Origin: Heloderma charlesbogerti | Lineage: Eukaryota > Chordata > Lepidosauria > Squamata > Helodermatidae | Direction: 5' to 3' | DNA: 64,000 nucleotides | NCBI GenBank assembly: GCA_026122225.1 | Contig: JANEZZ010002068.1 | Span: 496,001 to 560,000, forward strand | Shown here: piece by piece, positions 21,176 to 30,300 of the stretch | How positions within the stretch are numbered: position 1 is the stretch's first letter | Layout: each line of letters opens with the position of its first letter | The notes under the pieces: model-generated | The model's input: the letters and a program-made list of their open reading frames with translations, nothing else | What the model was told of the DNA's origin: nothing | The model's database searches: none | Translations under genes and position numbers: made by a program

Positions 21176-22104
21176 GAACATCAGAAGAGCCCCACTGGAT
21201 CAGACCCAGGGTCCATCTAGTCCAGCATTCTGTTCACACAATGGCCAACCAGCTGTCGACCAGGAACCCATGAGCAGGGCATGAGCACAGCAGCACCCTT
21301 CCACCCATGTTCCCCAACAACTGGTGTATATAGGCTCACTGCCTCTGGTACTGGAGGTAGCCCATAGCCATGAGGACTAGTAGCCATTGATAGCCTTTTC
21401 CTCCAAGAATTTGTCCAACCCCCTTTTAAAGCCCTCCAAGTTGGTGGCCATCACTACACCCTGTGGTAGCGAGTTCCATAGTTTATGCGCTGTGTGAAGA
21501 CGTCCTTCCTTTGATCTGTCCTGAATCTCCCACCCATCAGCTTCACAGGGTGACCCCAGGTTCTAGTATTTTGAGAGAGGGAGAAAAACGTTTCCCTATC
21601 CACATTCTCTACACCATGCATGATTTTCTAGACCTCTCTCATGTCTCCCCTGACCCTCCCTTTTCCAAGCTAAACCATCCTGGCTATTGTAGCCTTCCCT
21701 CATAGGGGAGATGCTCCAGCCCCTTGATCACTTGAGTCGCCCTTTTCTGCACTGTTTCCAGCTCTACAATATCCTTTTTTAGGTGCAGTGACCGGAACTG
21801 TACCCAGTTTTCCAAGTGTAGCCACACCATAGATTTGTATAGGGGCAGTAGGATATGGGCAGTTTTGTTCTCAATCCCTTTCCTAATTATGCCTAACATG
21901 GAGTTTGCCTTTTTTGCAGCAGCCGCACACTGGGTGGACATCTTCATCAAGCTGTCCACCATGACCCCAAGATCTCTTTCCTGGTCTGTCCCTGCCAGCT
22001 CAGATCCCATCAGGCTAGACGTGAAGTTGGGATTTTGGGCCCCAACATGCATCACTTTACACTTGCTTACATTGAACTGCATCTGCCATTTAGATGCCCA
22101 TTCT
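21176..22104 (-). mobile_element. CR1: CR1 LINE, second subfamily, 3' half
   Basis: It has the same 3' end and coding order as the copies at 7960 and 13651. The coding part reads MQFNVSKCKVMHVGAQNPNF through LEHLPYEGRLQ. It is truncated at about 22104, exactly where a palindromic MITE begins. Confidence 0.92.
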
Positions 22105-22184
22105 CCAGATGTGGTGGACTTTAACTTCCCAAATACCGTGCCATCATGGCCAATGGTCTTGTATCCTGGGAGTTGAGGTCCCAA
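21684..22184 (-). pseudogene. CR1 polymerase C-terminal segment
   Basis: From about residue 30 the frame gives WQMQFNVSKCKVMHVGAQNPNFTSSLMGSELAGTDQERDLGVMVDSLMKMSTQCAAAAKKANSMLGIIRKGIENKTAHILLPLYKSMVWLHLENWVQF. These are standard CR1 thumb blocks. The first 30 residues are translation of the adjacent MITE. The palm is absent. Confidence 0.9.
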
Positions 22185-22200
22185 ACAACTGGTGATCTGG
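22105..22200. mobile_element. Palindromic MITE, about 96 bp
   Basis: The left end CCAGATGTGGTGGACTTTAA and right end ACAACTGGTGATCTGG are imperfect inverted copies. The centre carries CATCATGGCCAATGG. It belongs to the fold-back family at 11.6, 47.9 and 56.2 kb and sits at the broken end of a CR1. Confidence 0.7.
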
Positions 22201-22396
22201 ACTGGAGGAGGCAGATGAAAGAGTGGTGGAAGGCACCACCTGGTGGGCAGAATCTAGAGTGCACTTTTCACTTGTTTTCTAAGTGGGTGGCTGGATTGTG
22301 GGGAGGGGGCAAGTTTGTGTGCTGCCAAAATTAAAGGCTATGCTAGACGGGACCATCCCGACTTGGATGAGGAGGTGCAAGGAATGCTGATCAAAT

Positions 22397-22732
22397 TTGC
22401 AGATTTTGGGTGGGATACCTAATACGCTGGAAGACAGAAACAAAATTCAAAGTGATCTTGATAAGCTGGAGCGCTGGGCAGAAAACAGCATGAAATTTTA
22501 TAGGGATCAATGCCAAGTTCTGCACCTAGGAAAAAGAAACCAAGTGCACAGTTACAAGATGGGGGAGACTTGGCTCAACAATACTACAAGTAAGAGGGAT
22601 CTTGGAATTGTAGATCACAAGCTGAATATGAGCCAACCATGTGATGTAGCTGCCAAAAAGGCCAATGCTATTTTGAGCGGCATGAATAGACGTATAGCTT
22701 CCAAATCACGTGAAGTCCTAGTCTCCCTCTAG
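22397..22732 (+). pseudogene. CR1 polymerase thumb
   Basis: The frame reads IPNTLEDRNKIQSDLDKLERWAENSMKFYRDQCQVLHLGKRNQ, then [46 protein letters not shown]. These are the conserved CR1 blocks after YADD. It ends in a stop at 22732, and homologous sequence continues. Confidence 0.92.
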
Positions 22733-22837
22733 TCGGCACTGGTTAGGCCTCATCTGGAGTACTGTGTCCAGTTCTGGGCACCACACTTTAAGAAGGATGC
22801 AGACAAGCTGGAGAGGATTCAGAGGAGGGCAACAAAG

Positions 22838-23227
22838 ATGATCAGAGGATTGGAAACAAAGCCCTACGAGGAGAGACTGAAAGAACTGGGCATGTTTAGT
22901 CTTGAGAAGAGAAGACTGAGGGGATATTTGATAGCGCTCTTCAAGGACTTGAAAGGTTGTCTCAGAGAGGAAGTCCAGGCTCTCTTCTCGATCATCCCAG
23001 AGTGCAGGACATGGAAGAATGGGCTCAAGCTACAGGAAGCCAGATTCTGGCTAAATATCAGGAAAAACTTCCTACTGTTAGAGCAATATGACAATGGAAC
23101 CAATGACCTGGGGAGGCGGTGGGCTGTCCCACACTGGAGGCCTTCAAGACGAGGCTGGACAGCCATCTGTCAGGGATGCTCTGACTTGGATTCCTGCATT
23201 GAGCAGGAAGTTGGACTCAATGGTTGA
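22838..23227 (+). pseudogene. CR1 polymerase C-terminus
   Basis: The frame begins [40 protein letters not shown] and includes [24 protein letters not shown] and [13 protein letters not shown]. It follows the preceding segment after a short gap and is the end of the CR1 reading frame. Confidence 0.92.
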
Positions 23228-23270
23228 TTCTACGTTTCTATCTCTGGATCTTTGCCTTTGCTTAAAAGTA

Positions 23271-23527
23271 GAGAGCCAGTGTGGTGTAGTGGCGAGAGTG
23301 TTGGACTGGGAGCTGGGAGATCTAGGTTCTAGTCCCCAATTGGCCATGGAAGCTCACTGGGTGACTTTGGGCCAGTCACACACTCTCAGCCCAACCTACC
23401 TCACAGGGTTGTTGTTTTAGGATAAAATGGAGAGGAGGAAGATAGTGTAAGCTGCCTTGGCTTCCTTGCAAGAGGAAAAAAGGCGGGATATAAATGCAAC
23501 AAACAAACAAACAAATAAATAAATAAA
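23271..23527 (+). mobile_element. tRNA-derived SINE (Sauria/Squam type)
   Basis: It starts GAGAGCCAGTGTGGTGTAGTGG, a tRNA-like A box. It has a B-box-like GGTTCTAGTCC at about 23323, then GGGTGACTTTGGGCCAGTC and ACCTCACAGGGTTGTTG, and ends GGCGGGATATAAATGCAAC with CAAA/AAAT repeats. Sister copies lie at 39.5, 42.5 and 56.9 kb on the plus strand and at 51.9 and 55.0 kb on the minus strand. The named subfamily is from memory. Confidence 0.9.
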
Positions 23528-24540
23528 GGCTCAGTTTGGAGGGGGCTGCGTTGGAGGAGTGGATAAACCGCCCCTCTCGGTGCTATGACGCCTGCTTTAA
23601 ATCTTGGCTCCTAAACAGTGGTGCTGCCAGGGTAGGGCTTTGGGGCAGTCACCCCAGGATCCTACAGAAAAATGAGCTGGGGAGGCTCGCAAATGCAGCA
23701 GTTTGGGAGTAAGTGAAGTAACACATGTTACCATCTGGGGCAGGTATCATCCTCCCCCCACACATGAAATAAGACCCCCAAGTAACCAAGCTCCAATAAG
23801 CTGTCTTTTCCCCCTTTGGTGTGCACCTGTTTTAGAGGGGAAATAGCACAGACCGGGGTGGGGAGGGATGTTTAACCCACCACTCCTGCAATGCGGCATC
23901 CCCGATCCCAAAATCTGCCCCGGATCCCAGGGGATAGAGGGTAGGAGTTCCTCATGGCAGCCATACAGCCACCCCCCGCAAGAAGAATGCAAACACGCTG
24001 GCAAGCGTTGATCCACTATTTACACACGCAGGTACTGCACGGTGCCCCTATGTGGGTCTTGGATCAGCTTGAGCCTTAGGAAAAGGTATGGAAGAAATTT
24101 GCACGTAGGGTCTTGTCAGTGCCTGGATCAGCCAAGCTGGCTGCAGAAAGGGCAGGTTTGGGCGGTCCGAAAGCCAGGCACTGTGGCTGGCAGTGCTTTT
24201 TTGGCTGGCTATCATTTCCCGACAGGTTTCCCTCTTGGCGGCAAACGTTCCGAGAGATGGCTTTAAATCTGGGCTCCTCGTTTCCTTGTTGACTAAGCCT
24301 GGGCTGCGAGAAGGCCGAAGGAGCCTTGCTGCAGTGCCTGGAAGGTGCCTCATCGCAACGTAACTGCGCAGAAGTTCTTCTTTGTGAATCAAATCCTTTC
24401 TACGCTAGTATTAAGCACAGGACTTTTCAGGCACCACTTTATTTTGAACATCGCATGAAGAGGGTACTATGGGTTGCTTTCACACAAGCCTGGCTAAATG
24501 TCCCCCTGCTGGCAGATTAGACTGGGCAGCTCAGAACATC
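23528..24540. other. Sequence without a recognised feature
   Basis: No gene or known repeat was recognised over this kilobase. Short open frames on both strands have no identifiable domains. Confidence 0.4.
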
Positions 24541-24544
24541 CTGA

Positions 24545-24650
24545 GGCTGGGCTCCCAAACCTTTTTGGACATGTGGGCACATTTGGGAATTTGAGAAACT
24601 GATGTGGGTACTCCCACAAAATGCCTGATCAGCAGATCACCACTCCGGTG
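24545..24650 (+). mobile_element. hAT-like fragment of a second family
   Basis: CTCCCAAACCTTTTTGGACATGTGGGCACATTTGGG-like sequence followed by GGGTACTCCCACAAAATG matches, in reverse, the piece at 10715-10850. Confidence 0.5.
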
Positions 24651-24679
24651 TCTACCTATCACTACCTCTTATTAAAAAA

Positions 24680-25430
24680 AAAGTTTGCTTCATGTCTATT
24701 GGGACATGACAGCATCTCTTTAATAAGGGATTGTCTAATTTAGCTAATTGCTAGCAGCCCAATACAGCTAATGCTTCTTTTAAACATATGTTTTGGCAAT
24801 GTCCAGTAACTGCTTCTTTTGGGGAGGAGGTGATTACACAGATAAATTTTGTCCTGGAACAGTCTTTAATATTCACTGATGTCCACAGATAATTTTGTCC
24901 TGGAACCGTCTTTAATATTCACTGATGTCCACAGATAAATTTTGACTGGGAACCATCTTTAATATTCACTGATGTCCACAGATAATTTTGTCCTGGAACC
25001 GTCTTTAATATTCACTGATGTCCACAGATAAATTTTGTCTGGGAACCATCTTTAATATTCACTGATGTCCACAGATAAATTTTGTACTGGGACAGCCTTT
25101 AATATTCACTGATGTGCACACTCTTTTAAATTACTTACCTGCTTCCTGGACATTCACCAATGGTCAGCGTAAATAAATTCTCTGCACCCTTTTGGTAGCT
25201 CAAAGACTGATATTACAACAAATGCTCACCGCCTACTATGCAAGGGATTGAGGACCTTCTAATGTTTTCGGGATTTGAACAGGTGGCATATAGATGTTAC
25301 CTCCAAATGGATATGTATTTGGATATTTGGTCTGCTTTTGTTGAAACCTATGTACAACTGCTGGAAATCTATATGCATTTCATAGGTATTCATTGCTATG
25401 GATATATACAAATCTATCTACATATATTTT
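24680..25430 (+). mobile_element. L1-like LINE ORF2 C-terminal relic
   Basis: From about 24785 the frame reads HMFWQCPVTASFGEEVITQINFVLEQSLIFTDVH. The H..FW.CP box is typical of the C-terminus of L1 ORF2. After the tandem repeat, sequence reading TFTNGQR and later YLDIWSAFVETYV fits the remainder of that region. Family assignment rests on these short motifs only. It is the only L1-type piece seen in the window. Confidence 0.65.
24838..25117 (+). repeat. 46/47-bp minisatellite inside the L1 relic
   Basis: Six tandem units start ACAGATAA at 24838, 24885, 24931, 24978, 25024 and 25071. Units 2 and 4 are 46 bp and nearly identical. Units 3 and 5 are 47 bp and nearly identical, so a 93-bp dimer has been duplicated. 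The first unit is in frame with L1 coding sequence (QINFVLEQSLIFTDVH), so coding DNA of a retrotransposon was the seed. Confidence 0.93.
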
Positions 25431-25482
25431 AAAAATGGGGGGGAATAAAAATTAAGTTGGGGCTCCTTGTCCCCAGGACTCT

Positions 25483-25545
25483 TAGACTCATAGAATAGTA
25501 GGGTTGGAAGGGGCCTATAAGACCATCGAGTCCAACCCCATGTAA
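25483..25545 (-). mobile_element. CR1 LINE 3' terminal fragment
   Basis: CATAGAATAGTAGGGTTGG followed by GGGGCCTATAAGACCATCG is the complement of the CR1 3' end. Only about 60 bp are present. Confidence 0.85.
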
Positions 25546-25777
25546 CTCCATCGAGAACTTCCCCACGTAACTCAGTACTGGTGGAAGAATGTCCTTATTT
25601 TGTACTGGAGGGTAAAATGTTTACTACCTTAAGAGATCTGTATATACAGCCACTATTGACGAGGAAAACAAACGATTAAATTAATCATGCCGCTCCGTCT
25701 GTTGCTCCCTGTATTGCTTTTATTGTAATTGGAATGGTTTTTAAAGTTGTTTTTGATTTTGCATTTTCAATGTGATT

Positions 25778-26260
25778 TTAATATTTGTATGTGAACTGCG
25801 TAGGGATTGTATTATATTTGTTGTTGTTGTTGTTGTTGAGTTGTGTCCGACACTTCGTGACCCCATGGACCAGAGCACACCAGGCCTCCCTGTCCTGCGC
25901 TCTCTCCCGGAGCGTGCTCAAGTCCATATTCATTGCATCGGTGATGCTATCCAGCCATCTCATCCTCTGCCGTCCCCTTCTCCTTTTGCCTTCGGTCTTT
26001 CCCAGCATCAGGGTCTTTTCCAGGGAGTTTTCTCTTCGCATTAGGTGGCCAAAATAGTTGAGCTTCACCTTCAGTATCTGTCCTTCCAATGAGCAGTCAG
26101 GGTTGATTTCCTTTAGGATTGACTGATTTGACCTCCTTGCAGTCCAGGGGACTCGTAAGAGTCTTCTCCAGCACCACAGTTCAAAAGCATCGATTCTTCG
26201 GTGCTCAGCCTTCCTTATAGTCCAGCTCTCACAGCCATACGTTGCTACTGGGAAAACCAT
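25778..26260 (-). pseudogene. BovB C-terminal coding fragment
   Basis: The frame reads MVFPVATYGCESWTIRKAEHRRIDAFELWCWRRLLRVPWTARRSNQSILKEINPDCSLEGQ through [45 protein letters not shown]. The Asn run comes from the (AAC)n tail. This copy keeps the full C-terminus open, which makes it the least damaged BovB end here. Confidence 0.93.
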
Positions 26261-26330
26261 AGCTTTGATTATATGAACCTTTGTCTGCTTCTTACTATGC
26301 TGTCCAGGTTTGCCATAGCTTAAACATCTT
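25815..26330 (-). mobile_element. BovB: BovB LINE 3' end (same subfamily as the 0.3-kb copy)
   Basis: The plus strand begins with (TTG)n at 25819-25839, the BovB tail, and then TTGTGTCCGACACTTCGTGAC. It continues collinear with the copy at 336 to about 26290, with a small deletion near 26284. The 5' part is missing. Close identity to the first copy suggests the same lineage. Confidence 0.95.
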
Positions 26331-26619
26331 CTTTCTGTGCCATAGCCTCATTGGACGTTGGCGATCATTCTGTCCCATATAAATGTATTTGCTGCTGTAA
26401 ATATAAATTTTACAAATGAATGAATGAACCAGCCAGCCACAAGACAGAGCTAATAATTGTTATCTGACCAGGACAGATATACCACATTAAGAACAGCACA
26501 GTTGATTATACTTGCCTTGAAAGTGCATCCCAAAGTAACTGGAACGAAGACCTGGTCTTTATTGGTTATGAACTGGGAATCTTGCTGTCTTTGCCCGGGT
26601 GTAATCAGGCTGTTTTTGC

Positions 26620-26945
26620 TGTAAGATCTTTATTTTAATTGTTTTAATTTTAATTTACTTTCCTATCTGGAATTTGACAAATGGTTGTTTCCTTCTGGAA
26701 TTGTATGATGGCTGATTGCTAATGTAATAAATTACATTATTACATTTGGGGTGGGTTAGCATTTGGGTGGCATTTGGGGTGGGTGGCATTTGGGGTGGGT
26801 TAGGGTATTTTAGGAAATGTTTTTATTGTAGAATTTTATTGTTTTAAACTGTTTTATTGTATGTTGTACATCGCCCAGAGTGGCTGGGTGACCAGCCAGA
26901 TGGGCGATTAATAAAGTGAATAATAATAAAATAAATAATAAATGG
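26620..26945 (+). mobile_element. LINE 3' end fragment with GGGCGATTAATAAA tail
   Basis: TTGTACATCGCCCAGAGTGG and CCAGATGGGCGATTAATAAAG followed by AAT repeats is an L2/CR1-like 3' end different from the main L2 family here. A G-rich repeat with units around CATTTGGGGTGGG lies inside at about 26744-26806. Confidence 0.6.
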
Positions 26946-27307
26946 TCTTCCTTCCTTCCTTGTTCTAATACACACCTTCCCCTGCCCCAAAGAACAGCAG
27001 CACATAATACCAATTTATTCGCATCAGCGCGACTCAAATCCTATGCAGAGTTACCTGGAAGTAAGCTCTGTTGGACTCAGTGGTGCTTACCAGTAACCTT
27101 TCACAAACAGCAGTAAAACTTGAAAGCCTTGTTATCACCTCATGCACTTGCTGGAGCAAGGAAAGTCCCTGCATTGCCCTGGCACTCTGGCAGTGATGTC
27201 ATTACCCCTGCTCTGAGGAAAAATAAGTCCTGGAGCTCTGCACACACCCGTTTCCCATCCACTATACCTGGCCTGGAGACTTGGTCGAAGTCAGCTTCCT
27301 AGGCATG

Positions 27308-27452
27308 TGACGCTTCTACGTTTTGCAATCCGAAGGTCCGGGTTTGAATCTTGACATCTCCAATGGAAAGAATCCGGTGGCAGGTTATGCCCGAGATGCT
27401 AGACAGACGTTGTTGGTCAGAACATACAATACTGAGCTAGAGAAGGAATGGG
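27308..27452 (+). mobile_element. Old tRNA-headed SINE fragment, sense orientation
   Basis: GCAATCCGAAGGTCCGGGTTTGAATC is a tRNA-like B-box region. ACAATACTGAGCTAGAG-like sequence follows at about 27428. It is the sense-strand counterpart of the complement pieces at 7.8 and 43.2-43.6 kb. Confidence 0.6.
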
Positions 27453-27551
27453 GGGGGTATCTGTCCCTCCAAAGTTCCCAAAGTGGCCACGCCCCTTCCC
27501 CGGCTCCACCCCCTTTCTCCCATCTACCACATGTATAATATTACAATGCAG

Positions 27552-27708
27552 CAGTGGAGGCTGGTGGCTCCGATGTCAGTGGGGTGGTGAATCCGCTCCG
27601 GGTTTCAGTCAGAACCAGTCGGAACTCCTTTAGAGTTCCGACTGGTTCTGACTGAAACCCGGAGCGGATTCACCACCCCACTGACATCGGAGCCACCAGC
27701 CTCCACTG
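27552..27708. mobile_element. Perfect fold-back element, 157 bp
   Basis: Arms 27552-27627 and 27633-27708 are exact reverse complements over 76 bp, separated by the 5-nt loop CTTTA. The ends are CAGTGGAGGCTGGTGG and its complement. No clear target duplication is seen, since the flanks are AATGCAG and TGACTTA. No coding capacity. A transposon-like MITE is the simplest reading. Zero mismatches suggest a young insertion or arm-to-arm correction. Confidence 0.9.
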
Positions 27709-27737
27709 TGACTTAGGATGCATGGGACACATTCTAT

Positions 27738-28075
27738 CAAAATGCAGAATTTTAGATTTGGAAGGGTCCCTAGAGGTCATCTACTTCACCCCTGCTCAGT
27801 GCAGGAATCTTGCAATGACAGCATCCCCGACAGATGGCTGTCCGTCCACCCTCTACTCAAATACCTCCAGGGGAGGAGAGCCTGGCACCTCCCAAATCAC
27901 TCTGTTCTGCTGTCAAACAGCCCTCCCTGTTCAGAATTTTTCTCCTAACATTTCGCCAAAATCTGCTTCCTTGCAACTTCCAATCGATAGTTCTGTTCAT
28001 GCCCTCTGATACAACAGGAAACAACTCTGCTCCCTCTTCTTGCCTTTCAGATATTTACGGACCATGGTCACATCT
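27738..28075 (-). mobile_element. CR1 LINE 3' end, old
   Basis: AGAATTTTAGATTTGGAAGGG is the complement of a worn CR1 3' end. CCCTGCTCAGTGCAGGAATC and CAGATGGCTGTCC follow as in the 4.35-kb copy. It is more divergent than the other copies. Confidence 0.8.
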
Positions 28076-28079
28076 CCCC

Positions 28080-28230
28080 TTTCGTGTGCATCGTCTCCGT
28101 AGTGCTCACACCAGACCTGTGAGGTAGGATGGTATTATTATCCATGTGTTGTAGATGAAGGGCTGAGGTCAAACGAACATGGTCATGCTGAGCACGTCCT
28201 CCGAAATTCATGATGGAAGATTGGTACCTT
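28080..28230 (-). mobile_element. Old SINE (MIR/Sauria-like) fragment
   Basis: CTGTGAGGTAGGATGGTATTATTATCC followed by GATGAAGGGCTGAGGTC is the complement of a SINE core. Head and tail are not clear. Confidence 0.5.
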
Positions 28231-28851
28231 AGCCACTGAGTCCAGCAGAGGGCACAAAAATCTTTGAAAATCAATTCTGAATCCAGACACAGTATCTATG
28301 GCCCCGTGAGTAGTTCTGTCCTCTCTCCCCAAACAATATTTGATACTAATCTCTGGAGTAGAGCCAATACGTGCAAAAGTGTGAAAGCAAACATGGCTGA
28401 GTTTCTGGTTAAAATCTGACGCTGAGTGATATGGGCAACAGGGTTGCCTAATGATTAGACTGAACCCTCCACCCCATTCTCTGTGGTGCCTCTGACAGCG
28501 GCTTGATTTGCAGAAGCTGGCAGATGATGTTTTCCACCATGTGGAGACGCGCATGCTGGCTGACGTCTGCAAATTGTGCCGCCGTTAAAGGCGGAGGAGC
28601 AGTGGCTTGGGAAAAGTTGGCAGTCCGATGGGGGAAATAAACAATAACTTCTCCACATGCCCTGAAGGGAGGCCTGCTCCTTCGTTCTAGGCATGTGAGC
28701 AAAAGGCTGCAGTTACTCTGTGCTATAGGAAAAGGCACTCTGTGCATGCTCTTGGCTGAGGAAACGGAGTGAAAGGGCACAATGTAGTTCCACTGAAGCT
28801 GTCTTGGAGCCAGGTGTAAGCCAGTTGGTAGTCTTTGGATGAAGAGCCATA

Positions 28852-29584
28852 TGTGGAAGGAAGGAAGGTCAGAATGGAAAAAAAAGTGAAAGCAAGAAAG
28901 AATGGGAGAAAGAAATGGAAAGAAAGGAAGAGTAGAAAGAAAGAAAGAAAGAAAGAAAGAAGAATGGAAAAGGGAAGGAAGGAAAGAAAGAAAGAAAGAA
29001 AGAATGGAAAGAAAAAGAAAGAAAGAAAGAAAGAAAGAATAGAATGGAATGGAATGGAATGGAATGGAAGAAGGAAGGAAGAAGGAGGGAAGGAAGGAAG
29101 GAAGGACAGAATGGGAAAGACAGACAGACAGAATGTAAAAAGAGAAAGAAGGAAGGAAGGAAAGAAAGAAAAAGAAAGAAAGAAAGAAAGAAAGAAAAGA
29201 AAGAAAGAAAGAGGAAGGAAGGAAGGAAGGACTGACGGACAGAATGGAAAAAAAGCAAAAGGAAGAATGGAAAGGGGAAGGAAAGAAAGAATAGAAAGAA
29301 TGGAAAGAAAGAAAGAAGAAAGACAATAGAGTGGAAGAAAGAAGGAAGGAAGGACAGAATGGAAAAAAGAAACAAAAAGGAAGATGGACAGAATCTAAAG
29401 ACAGAAAGAAAGGAAGGAAAGAAAGAAAAGAATGGAAGAAGGAAGAATGGAAAAAAGAGGAAAAAAAGAAAGAAAGAAAGAAAGAAAATGGAAGGGAGGA
29501 CAGGAAGGGCTGAATGGAAAAGAAGCGAAAGAATGGGAAAAAGGAAGAAGAAAGGAAGGACAGAATAGGACAGAGAAAGAAGGG
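28852..29584. repeat. Polypurine tract (GAAA/GGAA), about 730 bp
   Basis: Nearly every base on the plus strand is A or G, in GAAA, GGAA and AAAG units, with a short (GGAAT)n run at about 29040-29068. Such a tract can adopt triplex or H-DNA structure. It gives long but meaningless open frames rich in Phe/Ser/Leu on the minus strand and Lys/Glu/Arg on the plus strand. It ends at the CpG island. Confidence 0.97.
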
Positions 29585-30300
29585 AAGATCCCTGCAGTGC
29601 TGCGGCGCGGTCCGCAGGGGGCAAGCTTGCGATGCGCGGGCGGCACACGGCTCGCCCCCGCGCCGCCCCGCGCCCGCAGCCGCCTTTGTGTGAGGTCCTG
29701 GGAGCGGGCTGCCGGAGCGCCGGCCCTGCTCGGCGCCTCCCACGGAGCGGAGCCTGTTCTCGGCAGCCTCCGCCTCTGCTCCGCCGGTCTTTGTGTGGCT
29801 GACACAGGGAGGCCAGGAGGGCTGCCGGACTGGGGGTGGAGCGGGCGGGGTGGATGCTGCTGTTTCCAAGAAAGAAGAAGGGATCCCCTGCTGCTTATGT
29901 CAGTTGTCCTGCTGCAGTTACTTCGGGGGGGGGGGGAGGCCTAAGCACTCTGTGCATGCTCAAAGGCCCTCCTCTCCGCCACTCTACCGCACCGACAGGG
30001 CCGGCAGGCTTTTGAAACAGCCCACCGGACCTGTTTGAGCAAGGAGCGAAAGGGGAGACGGGTGCGCAGCAGCCGCGAGCCGCAACCCGCCTTTCCAACT
30101 GCCTTCAGCTTTCCAGGGAGATGACAGCGGAAAAACAAACAAACCTGTTTCCAGCCAAAAGGACGGCGGTCTGTGCTCAAGTCACCCCAGCCTCGTGCCC
30201 GCAGAAGCGATTCTGTGACTTTTAGGCATGGATACGAGTCGAGCCAACTTGCAGAGCGAATTTTGCTAGTCACAGGGGGTGGCAGAGAACGATTCGAGTA
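29585..30300. promoter_or_regulatory. CpG island
   Basis: I count about 29 CpG dinucleotides in the roughly 200 bases from 29600 to 29795, with GC content near three quarters. CpG density remains raised to about 30270, interrupted by a G run at about 29925-29937. Elsewhere in the window CpG is scarce. Such islands commonly mark promoters of housekeeping or developmental genes in vertebrates. No first exon, TATA box or direction could be determined. Confidence 0.8.

Larger units (their letters stand above)
22347..23250 (+). mobile_element. CR1: CR1 LINE, ATTCTATGA type, long 3' part
   Basis: The element starts within the palm region (DEEVQG-like at 22365). It runs through the thumb and C-terminus to the 3' end near 23250, where the usual ATTCTATGA tail is degraded. 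At least two stops interrupt the frame. It is nearly collinear with the 45.2-kb copy. Confidence 0.94.

Noticed and set aside
28448..29869. 473-residue open frame on the minus strand, with shorter overlapping frames on both strands
   Set aside because: Almost all of it is translation of the polypurine tract (Phe/Ser/Leu runs). Such tracts lack stop codons by composition.
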